Source: Methylobacterium trifolii (lineage in GTDB: Bacteria > Pseudomonadota > Alphaproteobacteria > Rhizobiales > Beijerinckiaceae). From it: a stretch of DNA of 64,000 bases. Within the stretch, counting starts at the first letter, position 1. The number at the start of each line of letters is the position of its first letter. The notes beneath the pieces are model-generated. The model saw nothing but the letters and a program-made list of their open reading frames with translations, made no database searches and was not told the origin of the DNA. Both the position numbers and the translations under genes were made by a program. The stretch covers positions 16,602-80,601 of the forward strand of contig NZ_BPRB01000035.1 in the NCBI RefSeq assembly GCF_022179685.1. Direction: 5' to 3'. Positions 54,300 to 64,000 of the stretch are shown here, piece by piece.

Positions 54300-55451
54300 A
54301 TGCCGCCCCGCGGACGAGAGCACCGGAGCCCGACCATTCCGCCCGAGACCAGAGCCCCGACCGGAGAACGCAGCCCGCCGGCCGCCCATGGCGCCCGCCT
54401 GACCGTCGACCTCGGCGCGATCGGCGAGAACTGGCGGCGGCTTGGCGTGCGGGCGCCGGACGCCGAGTGCGCCGCGGTGATCAAGGCCGACGCCTATGGC
54501 TGCGGCCTGTCGATGGTGGCGCCGGCCCTGTGGCGGGCCGGCTGCCGCACGTTCTTCGTCGCGCACCTGTCGGAAGGCCTCGAGGCCCGCGCCTGCCTGC
54601 CCGAGGCCGCCATCTACGTGCTGAACGGCCTGCTGCCGGGCAGCGCGTCACTTTACATCGCGAACACCCTGCGCCCGGTCCTCGGCTCGGTGGAGGAGCT
54701 GTCCGAATGGGCCGCCCTGTCGCCGGGGCGGATGCCGGCAGCCCTCCACGTCGATACCGGCATGAACCGCCTCGGCCTGCCGGTGCCGGACGCGCTGGCG
54801 CTGGCGGGCGATCCGCGGATCCGGGCGGCCGGGATCGACCTGGTGATGAGCCACCTCGTCAGCGCCGAGTTGCCGGACGAGCCGGTCAACGCCCGGCAGG
54901 TCGCCGATTTCGCACGGGTCGCCGCCGCGTTCCCGCACCTGCGCGCATCGTTGGCCAATTCCTCCGGCGTGTTCCTGGGCGGGGAGGCCCACCATCAACT
55001 CCTGCGGCCGGGCTACGCCCTGTTCGGCGGCAATCCGGTTCCCGGCCAAACGAATCCGATGCGGCCGGTGGTGCGGCTGGAGGCCGGGATCGCGCAGGTG
55101 CGCACCGTCGAGGCCGGGCAGAGCGCGGGTTACAACGCCCGCTGGACCGCCTCCGGCCCGCGCCGCCTCGCCACCCTGTCGCTGGGCTACGCCGACGGCT
55201 ATCCCCGGGCCGCGAGCGGGCGCGGACACGCCCTGGTCGACGGCGTGGCCTGCCCGATCCTCGGCCTCGTCTCGATGGACCTCGTCATCCTCGACGTGAC
55301 CGGTGTGCCCGGCGCCGCCCGCGGCGGCCGCGCCACCCTGATCGGCGATTCCCTCGACCTCGACACGGTGGGGCGGGCGGCAGGCACCATCGGCTACGAA
55401 ATCCTGACGGGGCTAGGTTCCCGTTATGTTCGAGCGTATGCTGGCGGCTGA
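54300..55451 (+). CDS. alr: Alanine racemase
   Basis: 383 residues; makes D-alanine for peptidoglycan. PLP lysine is Lys62 in AVIKADAYGCG; the catalytic Tyr is about 278 in AGYNARW; TGMNRLGLPV, LANSSG and SLGYADGYPRA are also present. The first 30 residues are a proline-rich leader, so the true start may be later. Ends 39 bases before radA. Confidence 0.95.
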   Translation: MPPRGREHRSPTIPPETRAPTGERSPPAAHGARLTVDLGAIGENWRRLGVRAPDAECAAVIKADAYGCGLSMVAPALWRAGCRTFFVAHLSEGLEARACLPEAAIYVLNGLLPGSASLYIANTLRPVLGSVEELSEWAALSPGRMPAALHVDTGMNRLGLPVPDALALAGDPRIRAAGIDLVMSHLVSAELPDEPVNARQVADFARVAAAFPHLRASLANSSGVFLGGEAHHQLLRPGYALFGGNPVPGQTNPMRPVVRLEAGIAQVRTVEAGQSAGYNARWTASGPRRLATLSLGYADGYPRAASGRGHALVDGVACPILGLVSMDLVILDVTGVPGAARGGRATLIGDSLDLDTVGRAAGTIGYEILTGLGSRYVRAYAGG

Positions 55452-55489
55452 CGCCGGACCGCATCCCCGAAGCGCGCACCCTCCAAAAC

Positions 55490-56929
<1,440 letters not shown>

Positions 56930-57163
56930 GGGCCTGCCCTCGGCCCGATCGAGGAGCATGGCCGGCGATCGATACGAGGCCGGGGTGCGGCTTATCCACA
57001 TTCAACCTGCGGCTGTCGGGTCGCAGGAGAGCCTTCCTTCGGGCGTCGGCGGCGGCGAGGGTGACGGCCGAGGTTCCGCACGGTATACAGGCGCGGCGGC
57101 CCTGGGGAGCCGCAGACCCGTTCGTTTCGCCGTGGCACCTCCCCGCCCGACCCGAATCCCACG

Positions 57164-57778
57164 ATGCCGTTCACCGTTCTCGATCTCGTCGTGCTCGGCA
57201 TCGTCGCGGTCTCCGCGCTGCTCGCGGCCGTGCGCGGCGTCACCCGCGAGGTGCTGGCGATCATCGCCTGGGTCGCCGCCGCCGCCGTGGCGTGGTCGTT
57301 CCATCCCTTGCTGCTGCCCACCGTCAAGCAGCACGTCACCAGCGACACCGTGGCCCTCGTCGCCTCCATCGCCGCGATCTTCCTCGGGGTGCTGATCGTC
57401 GTGTCGATCATCACCGTGAAGATCTCGGACGTAGTGCTCGATTCCCGGATCGGTGCCGTCGACCGGTCGCTCGGCTTCCTGTTCGGGGCCGGGCGCGGTT
57501 TCCTGATCTGCGTGATCGGCTGGGTGTTCCTGTCCTGGCTGGTGCAGGGCAAGGTGCCGGAATGGGCAGCCCAGGCCCGCTCGCGCTCGATGCTGGAAAA
57601 ATCCGGCGACGCCCTGGTGGCGCAGTTGCCCGAGAACCCGGAAGGCTTCCTGAAGCAGTTCAAGAAGCCCAAGGTCGAGACGCCGCCGAACGAGCCCGTC
57701 GAGGCCCCGGCCGAGACCGACGTGCCGGCCCAGCGCCGGACCGAGACCGCGCCAGCCACGCCCGCACCGCGACGCTGA
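57164..57778 (+). CDS. cvpA: CvpA family membrane protein
   Basis: 204 residues. Four predicted membrane segments in the first 125 residues; conserved RGVTREVLAIIAWVAA and RSLGFLFGAGRGFLI match the CvpA/colicin V production family, which in E. coli precedes purF as here. The C-terminal 50 residues are proline-rich and cytoplasmic. 234 bases separate it from radA with no gene seen. Confidence 0.92.
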   Translation: MPFTVLDLVVLGIVAVSALLAAVRGVTREVLAIIAWVAAAAVAWSFHPLLLPTVKQHVTSDTVALVASIAAIFLGVLIVVSIITVKISDVVLDSRIGAVDRSLGFLFGAGRGFLICVIGWVFLSWLVQGKVPEWAAQARSRSMLEKSGDALVAQLPENPEGFLKQFKKPKVETPPNEPVEAPAETDVPAQRRTETAPATPAPRR

Positions 57779-57958
57779 CCTGCATTCGCTCCCGCTTGGT
57801 TGCGATGCGACGGGCCCTCAGATAACGGCTTGATGACGGTGCCGGACGAGAACGATTCCAAGGGAGCGGTCCTGTAGGGGCGTTTCCGGCCGCCTCGACT
57901 CGCCTGCGGCGCGCACCCGGGCTTTTTCGGCCGAGGGCAACCAGGGATCGACCCGAGC

Positions 57959-59437
<1,479 letters not shown>

Positions 59438-59449
59438 GTTCGAGAGACC

Positions 59450-60193
59450 ATGGCTGACAGGATTCTCGAAGGCCGCGTCGCCGTCGTCACCGGCGCCTCG
59501 CGCGGCATCGGCCGGGCGGCGGCCCTGGCGCTTGCGGCCGCCGGCGCGCACGTCATCGCCGTGGCGCGCACGCAAGGCGCGCTGGAAGAGCTCGACGACG
59601 CGATCCGGACGGCCGGATCGAGCGCGACCCTGGTGCCCCTGGACGTCACCGATTCCGACGGCATCGACCGGCTCGGCGCGGCGATCGACGCGCGCTGGAA
59701 GCGCCTCGACATCCTGGTCGGCAACGCCGGCATCCTCGGCGCCCTGATGCCGATCGGGCACATCACCCCCAAGGTCTGGGGGCAGGTGATGGACGTGAAC
59801 GTCACCGCCAACTGGCGCCTGATCCGCTCCCTCGACCCCTTGCTGCGCCTGTCGGATGCCGGCCGGGCGATCTTCGTGTCCTCGGGTGCGGCGAACAAAT
59901 GCACGGCGTATTGGGGCCCCTATTCCGTCTCGAAGGCGGCCCTGGAGGCGCTGGTGCGCACCTACGCGGCCGAGACGACGAGCACGGCCATCCGCGCGAT
60001 GCTGCTCAACCCCGGCCCGCTGCGCACCGCCATGCGCCGTTCGGCGATGCCGGGCGAAGACCCGGAGACGCTCAAGACCCCGGACGACCTCGCCCCCCAC
60101 TTCGTGCGGCTGGCGTCCCCGACCTGGACCGAGACCGGCAAGATTTTTGACTTCCCGACCGACCGGCTCCTGACACCGCAAGCGCCTCAATAA
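59450..60193 (+). CDS. Short-chain dehydrogenase/reductase
   Basis: 247 residues. Cofactor loop TGASRGIG near residue 15, NAG motif (VGNAGILG) and catalytic Tyr/Lys in YSVSKAALE. Substrate unknown. It begins 12 bases after purF and is conserved behind purF in many alphaproteobacteria. Confidence 0.92.
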   Translation: MADRILEGRVAVVTGASRGIGRAAALALAAAGAHVIAVARTQGALEELDDAIRTAGSSATLVPLDVTDSDGIDRLGAAIDARWKRLDILVGNAGILGALMPIGHITPKVWGQVMDVNVTANWRLIRSLDPLLRLSDAGRAIFVSSGAANKCTAYWGPYSVSKAALEALVRTYAAETTSTAIRAMLLNPGPLRTAMRRSAMPGEDPETLKTPDDLAPHFVRLASPTWTETGKIFDFPTDRLLTPQAPQ

Positions 60194-60199
60194 AGGGGT

Positions 60200-60217
60200 C
60201 CGGGGCCAAGGCCCCGG
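60200..60217. terminator. Hairpin after the SDR gene
   Basis: CCGGGGCC-AA-GGCCCCGG, perfect 8-bp stem, within GGGGTCCGGGGCCAAGGCCC. This wording, followed by GGATCCGGGCGGAGCCCG, recurs in Methylobacterium intergenic regions as I recall them. It lies 38 bases before the next start. Confidence 0.55.
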
Positions 60218-60255
60218 CGGGATCCGGGCGGAGCCCGCTCTTACTGGACATCTCC

Positions 60256-60666
60256 ATGATCGACGTGCGCTGCATCTGCGCGATCGGCCATCGCGGCCAG
60301 CTCGGCCTGAACGGGCAACTGCCCTGGGAGGGCAACACCAACCCGCTCTTCGTCGAGGACGTGACGCGCTTCTTCGCGCTGACCATGGGCCACGTCCTGA
60401 TCGCCGGCCCGAAGACCGTGGCCTCGGTGCCGGCCTTCGCGTTCGAGGACCGCACCATCGACGTGATCCGCTCGCACGAGGACCCGGAAGCGGTGCTCGC
60501 CCGCTATCCCGGCCGGCGCGTCTTCGTGGGCGGTGGCATCGCGGTCTGGAACGTCTACGCGCGCTACATCCAGAACTGGGACATCACGCGGCTCCCCTAC
60601 GACGGGGAGGCGGATCGCTGGTTCGACCCGGCCTGGCTCGTGGGCGGGGCCTTCCGGGCGCCGTAG
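60256..60666 (+). CDS. dmrA: Dihydrofolate reductase-like; probable dihydromethanopterin reductase DmrA
   Basis: 136 residues (about 15 kDa). A DHFR fold in shortened form: CICAIGHRGQLGLNGQLPWE at the start (the G..LPW motif), MGHVLIAGPKTVAS in place of GR.T..S, and RRVFVGGGIAVWNVYARYI in place of the IGG..(I/V)Y motif. E. coli FolA is 159 residues and is not closely similar. DmrA of Methylobacterium extorquens is a 15-kDa DHFR homologue that makes tetrahydromethanopterin for formaldehyde oxidation, and the size and divergence fit. The alternative is a true, divergent folate reductase. Confidence 0.68.
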   Translation: MIDVRCICAIGHRGQLGLNGQLPWEGNTNPLFVEDVTRFFALTMGHVLIAGPKTVASVPAFAFEDRTIDVIRSHEDPEAVLARYPGRRVFVGGGIAVWNVYARYIQNWDITRLPYDGEADRWFDPAWLVGGAFRAP

Positions 60667-60709
60667 GCCGATCTGGACAGCGCTGCGCCGCCGCCCGTAC
60701 TCTGCGCCC

Positions 60710-60958
60710 ATGAGCGAGCACAGCGTCGGCGATGCCGAGAAGCACCTGTCGGACCTGATCGACCGTGCGCTCGCGGGCGAAGGCGTGGTGATCACGCGGG
60801 ACGGACGGCCGGTCGTCGCCCTGCATCCGCTTCCGTCGCAGGGACGCCCGGTCACGCCCGCCGACCTGGATTGGCTTGCGATGCGCCGCGTGACGATGCG
60901 CGGACCTCGTGAGGACGCCGGGCCGTTCGTCAGCCGCCTGCGCGATGAGGAATGGTGA
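60710..60958 (+). CDS. Type II antitoxin, Phd/YefM family
   Basis: 82 residues: EHSVGDAEKHLSDLIDRALA, GEGVVITRDGRPVVALHPL is the classic Phd/YefM DNA-binding and dimerisation fold. The C-terminal segment (VTMRGPREDAGPFVSRLRD) should wrap the toxin. Overlaps the PIN toxin by 7 bases. It probably represses its own promoter in the 43-base gap after the dmrA-like gene. Confidence 0.88.
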   Translation: MSEHSVGDAEKHLSDLIDRALAGEGVVITRDGRPVVALHPLPSQGRPVTPADLDWLAMRRVTMRGPREDAGPFVSRLRDEEW

Positions 60959-61377
60959 GAGCCTATCTGGACACCAGCGTCCTCGTCGCGCTGCTTACCG
61001 ACGACCCGTCGACGCTGCGCGCGGACAGCTTCTTCCGGACCCACGCGCCAATTCCGGTCGTCAGCGATTTCGCGGCCGCGGAGTTCGCCTCTGCCTTGGG
61101 ACGTCGGGTTCGCATGGGCGAGATCGATGCCGGGCAGGCAAGAACGGCGTTCTCGCACCTCGATCAATGGATCGTCCGGGTCGCGCAACGCATCGAAATC
61201 GGAGCACGGGACGTAGCCGAGGCGGAGCGTTTCCTGCGACGCCTCGATCTGACCCTGCGCACGCCCGATGCGCTCAATATCGCCCTCTGTTTCCGCGCCT
61301 CGGCCGTGCTCGCGACCTTCGACGACAAGATGGCAGCCGCCGCACGCGCGCTCGGCCTCGATGTCGTGACGACGTAG
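60952..61377 (+). CDS. vapC: Type II toxin, PIN-domain RNase (VapC family)
   Basis: 141 residues from ATG at 60952; a GTG at 60955 is equally possible. The PIN acidic quartet is complete: Asp7 in YLDTSVLV, Glu44 in AAEFASAL, Asp106 in RTPDALNIA and Asp124 in FDDKMAAAA. Such toxins cut tRNA or rRNA. Coupled to the Phd-like antitoxin by overlap. The nearest partner type is Phd/YefM rather than VapB, a frequent alternative pairing. Confidence 0.9.
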   Translation: MVRAYLDTSVLVALLTDDPSTLRADSFFRTHAPIPVVSDFAAAEFASALGRRVRMGEIDAGQARTAFSHLDQWIVRVAQRIEIGARDVAEAERFLRRLDLTLRTPDALNIALCFRASAVLATFDDKMAAAARALGLDVVTT

Positions 61378-61443
61378 CGGAAGCGGGACCGAAACCGCAC
61401 GATACGCGCTTATATGCTCGTTCGACACCGCGCGGGAAACGAG

Positions 61444-62577
61444 ATGAGCACCCACAGCTACCGCTTCGGCATCGAAGAAGAGTACTTTCTCGCCGATGCG
61501 GAGACCCGCGGCACCCCGCGGCGCTCGGTCAAGCCGTTCCACCTGGAGGTGGCCGAGCGCCTGCCCGAGACCGGGCGCGAGTTGCTGCAGTGCCAGGTCG
61601 AGGTCTGCACGCCGCCGGTCACGGATTTTTCGGACGCCCGCGCGGGGCTGGCCCGCCAGCGCGCCGCCCTGGCCGATCTCGCCGCCGAGCACGAACTCCT
61701 GGTCTTCGCCGCCGGCACGCACCCGATCGCCGACTGGTCGCGGCAGCTGCCGACCAAGGGGGACCGCTACCGCGGTATCCTGCGCGACGTGGGGATGGCC
61801 GGGCGCCGCAGCCTGATCTGCGGCATGCACGTCCACGTCGAGGTGCCGGACCCGGATGCCCGCATCGACCTGATGAACCGGCTGCTGCCGTTCCAGCCGC
61901 TGCTGTTCGCCCTCTCGGCCTCCTCCCCATTCTGGCAGGGCAAGCCCACGGGGCTGACCGCCTACCGCCTGAGTGCCTTCGGAGAACTGCCGCGCACCGG
62001 CCTGCCGGAGCTGTTCCCGGATCGGACCGCCTACGAGCGCTACGTCCGGATCATGACGCGGGCCGGCTCGATCCAGGATGCGAGCTTCCTGTGGTGGTCG
62101 CTCCGGCCCTCGATCAAGTTCCCGACGCTCGAACTGCGCATCGCCGATTCCTGCACGCGGCTCGCAGATGCATTGGCCATCGCGGCCGTGTACCGCTGCC
62201 TCGTGCGCCTCGCCGTGCGTCGCCCGGACCTCAATGCCGGGCTCGACGGCGTCTCGCGGGCGCTGGCCGACGAGAACCTGTGGCGGGCCCAGCGCAGCGG
62301 CATCGGCGCCGAGATGATCGACGAGGCCCGCGAGGAGGCACGGCCCTACGCCGAGGCCCTGGACGCCGTGCTCGACCTGATCGCGGAGGATGCCGCGGCG
62401 CTCGGCTGCACCGCGGAGGTGGCCCATGCCCGCACCATCGCCCGGGACGGCACCAGCGCAGACGGGCAGATCGCCGCCTTCGAGGCCGCGCGCGACAGGG
62501 GGCTGACCAACCGCCAGGCGCTGGACGCGGTGGTTGACTGGCTGGCCGAGACGTCTCGCAGTGCCGCTGCGATGTGA
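61444..62577 (+). CDS. YbdK-type carboxylate-amine ligase (GCS2 family)
   Basis: 377 residues of the glutamate-cysteine ligase 2 family: YRFGIEEEYFLADAETRG at the start, CQVEVCTPPV, GMHVHVEVPD, and the ATP/metal segment LELRIADSCT. E. coli YbdK has weak gamma-glutamyl-cysteine ligase activity. ATG at 61444 begins the conserved part; 61414 is in frame too. The stop abuts the der stop with zero bases between, so the two genes converge. Confidence 0.9.
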   Translation: MSTHSYRFGIEEEYFLADAETRGTPRRSVKPFHLEVAERLPETGRELLQCQVEVCTPPVTDFSDARAGLARQRAALADLAAEHELLVFAAGTHPIADWSRQLPTKGDRYRGILRDVGMAGRRSLICGMHVHVEVPDPDARIDLMNRLLPFQPLLFALSASSPFWQGKPTGLTAYRLSAFGELPRTGLPELFPDRTAYERYVRIMTRAGSIQDASFLWWSLRPSIKFPTLELRIADSCTRLADALAIAAVYRCLVRLAVRRPDLNAGLDGVSRALADENLWRAQRSGIGAEMIDEAREEARPYAEALDAVLDLIAEDAAALGCTAEVAHARTIARDGTSADGQIAAFEAARDRGLTNRQALDAVVDWLAETSRSAAAM

Positions 62578-63924
62578 TCAGCCCTTGTCGAACGGGTTCG
62601 ACGAGGTGCGCAGGCTGAGCCGGATCGGGGTGCCCGGCAGGTCGAAGGCCTCGCGCAGCGCGTTGACGAGGTAGCGGGTGTAGCTCTTCGGCAGGGCGTT
62701 GAGCTGGTTGCCGAACAGGGCGAAGTGCGGTGGGCGGCTCTTCACCTGGGTGGCGTAGCGGATCTTGATGCGCCGCCCCGAGACGGCGGGCGGCGGGTTG
62801 CGCTGGGTCGCCTGCGAGAGCCAGTCGTTGATGCGGGAGGTGGAGATGCGCTTGTCCCAGACCTCGGCCGCGCCGACCACGGCCTGCATCAGCTTGTCGA
62901 CCCCCTCCCCCGCGAGCCCCGACAGCGGCACCACGGCCACGCCCCGCACCTGCGGCAGCAGGCGGGTGCAATCCTCGCGCAGGGACTTCAGCAGACCGGG
63001 CTGGTCGGCCACGAGGTCCCATTTGTTGAGGCCGATCACCAGGGAGCGGCCTTCGCTCTCCACCAGGTCGACGATGGTCAGATCCTGCTTCTCGAACGGG
63101 ATCGTGGCGTCGAGCAGGATCACCACGACTTCGGCGAAGCGCACGGCGCGGATGCCGTCCGAGACCGCGAGCTTTTCGAGCTTGTCGTCGATGCGGGCGC
63201 GCCGGCGCATGCCGGCGGTGTCGTGCAGCTTGATCCGCCGGCCCCGCCACTCCCAGTCGAGGGAGATCGAGTCGCGGGTGATGCCGGCCTCGGGGCCGAC
63301 CAGCAGGCGCTCCTGCCCCAGCATGCGGTTGATCAGCGTCGACTTGCCGGCGTTCGGGCGGCCGACGATGGCGACCCGCAGCGCCTTGCCGCCGGGGCCG
63401 TCCTCCTCGTCCTCGTCCTCGTCGCGGGCGGGCAGCGCGTTCTTGAGGGCCTCGTGCAACTCGCCCACGCCCTCTCCGTGCTCGGCCGAGAACGGGATCG
63501 GGTCGCCGAGGCCGAGGCCGAACGCCTCGTAGGCGCCGCTCATCCCGGCGCCGCCTTCCGCCTTGTTGGCGATCAGGATCACCGCGACGCCGGAGCGGCG
63601 CACCAGTTCGGCGAAGGGCTGGTCGGCCGGCAGCACGCCCGCGCGGGCATCGATGACGAACAGCACGATGTCCGATTCGAGGATCGCGGCCTCGGTCTGC
63701 ATCCGCATCCGGCCGGTCAGCGAGGCTTCGTCCGCCTCCTCCAGCCCCGCCGTGTCGATGACGCGGAACTTCAGGCCGCCGAACTGGACGTCGCCCTCGC
63801 GGCGGTCGCGGGTGACGCCGGGGCGGTCGTCGACCAGGGCGAGCTTCTTACCCACGAGCCTGTTGAACAGGGTCGACTTGCCGACATTCGGCCGTCCGAC
63901 GATCGCGACGGTCGGCAGTTCCAT
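62578..63924 (-). CDS. der: GTPase Der (EngA)
   Basis: 448 residues; tandem-GTPase for 50S assembly. G1 motifs [10 protein letters not shown] (residue 10) and [10 protein letters not shown] (about 190), G3 DTAGLEE and DTAGMRRR, G4 NKAEGG-like in the first domain (NKAE rather than NKVD) and NKWD in the second, then a KH-like C-terminal domain. Acidic linker DEDEDEEDG between domains. Start at 63924 follows a palindromic hairpin region. Confidence 0.96.
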   Translation of the reverse strand: MELPTVAIVGRPNVGKSTLFNRLVGKKLALVDDRPGVTRDRREGDVQFGGLKFRVIDTAGLEEADEASLTGRMRMQTEAAILESDIVLFVIDARAGVLPADQPFAELVRRSGVAVILIANKAEGGAGMSGAYEAFGLGLGDPIPFSAEHGEGVGELHEALKNALPARDEDEDEEDGPGGKALRVAIVGRPNAGKSTLINRMLGQERLLVGPEAGITRDSISLDWEWRGRRIKLHDTAGMRRRARIDDKLEKLAVSDGIRAVRFAEVVVILLDATIPFEKQDLTIVDLVESEGRSLVIGLNKWDLVADQPGLLKSLREDCTRLLPQVRGVAVVPLSGLAGEGVDKLMQAVVGAAEVWDKRISTSRINDWLSQATQRNPPPAVSGRRIKIRYATQVKSRPPHFALFGNQLNALPKSYTRYLVNALREAFDLPGTPIRLSLRTSSNPFDKG

Positions 63925-63950
63925 GGGGTGGTCCGTTCTTTGATCGTATC

Positions 63951-63972
63951 CACCGTCCGACGCCGGACGGTG
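63951..63972. terminator. Hairpin upstream of der
   Basis: CACCGTCCG-ACGC-CGGACGGTG, perfect 9-bp stem with 4-base loop, 26 bases before the der start. No T run on the minus strand. It may be the terminator of a gene beyond the window or part of the der leader. Confidence 0.5.
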
Positions 63973-64000
63973 CAGGTCTGGACGATGCCCAAAACCTCCG

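Overview
The window is high-GC, gene-dense alphaproteobacterial chromosome. Its gene blocks (tsaE-murU-addB-addA; pdxJ-acpS-lepB-rnc-era; rpsB-tsf-pyrH-frr-cdsA-dxr; rpsF-rpsR-DUF2232-rplI; radA-cvpA-purF) are arranged as in Hyphomicrobiales (Rhizobiales). A 15-kDa DHFR-like protein resembling the dihydromethanopterin reductase of methylotrophs points to a Methylobacterium/Methylorubrum-type organism. This placement is inferred from gene content and order; no rRNA or other marker was compared. I see no rRNA, tRNA, CRISPR array, insertion sequence or prophage.

Layout. 1-6272 (minus): a TsaE-sugar kinase fusion, a MurU-like nucleotidyltransferase, addB and the start of addA (tRNA t6A, wall-sugar recycling, double-strand break repair). 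6527-7455: bfd-bfr iron storage pair behind an Irr-type operator. 7682-10175: dapB, gpmA, alkB and a 76-residue zinc-ribbon membrane protein. 10452-15715: branched-chain amino acid type ABC importer in which LivM and LivG are one polypeptide, with strong hairpins and a palindromic repeat between cistrons. 15774-26188: slyX, a soluble PAS-PAS chemoreceptor, serA, a GGDEF cyclase, a CBS-domain membrane protein, rlmE and ppx/gppA, a TPR-methyltransferase and an unusual receiver protein. 26535-31163: tandem cold-shock protein, small secreted protein, orphan flhA, a beta-hydroxyacid dehydrogenase. 31164-35855: a nitrate/sulfonate/taurine-type ABC importer, then a KpsT-like ATPase and a KpsE-like protein of capsule export.

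36061-43757 is the translation/isoprenoid/phospholipid block dxr-cdsA-frr-pyrH-tsf-rpsB. It is unusual in three ways: a two-gene unit on the opposite strand (DUF4926-like plus DUF6883-like) sits between pyrH and tsf; a palindromic repeat sits where uppS is expected between frr and cdsA; and ribosomal protein S2 carries a helix-hairpin-helix tail. 43026-48668 holds rsuA-like, an RsmC-like methyltransferase, era, rnc, lepB, acpS and pdxJ, largely overlapping or closely spaced. 48809-56929 runs rightwards: PH-domain protein, rpsF, rpsR, DUF2232, rplI, dnaB, DUF29, alr, radA; 57164-62577 continues with cvpA, purF, an SDR, a dmrA-like gene, a Phd/VapC toxin-antitoxin pair and a YbdK-type ligase. 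der closes the window on the minus strand.

Most of the window is housekeeping. The best candidates for something undescribed are the DUF4926/DUF6883 pair at 40073-40803, the kinase fusion at 4647-6272, and the S2 tail. Family names were assigned by reading translated sequence, without a database search.
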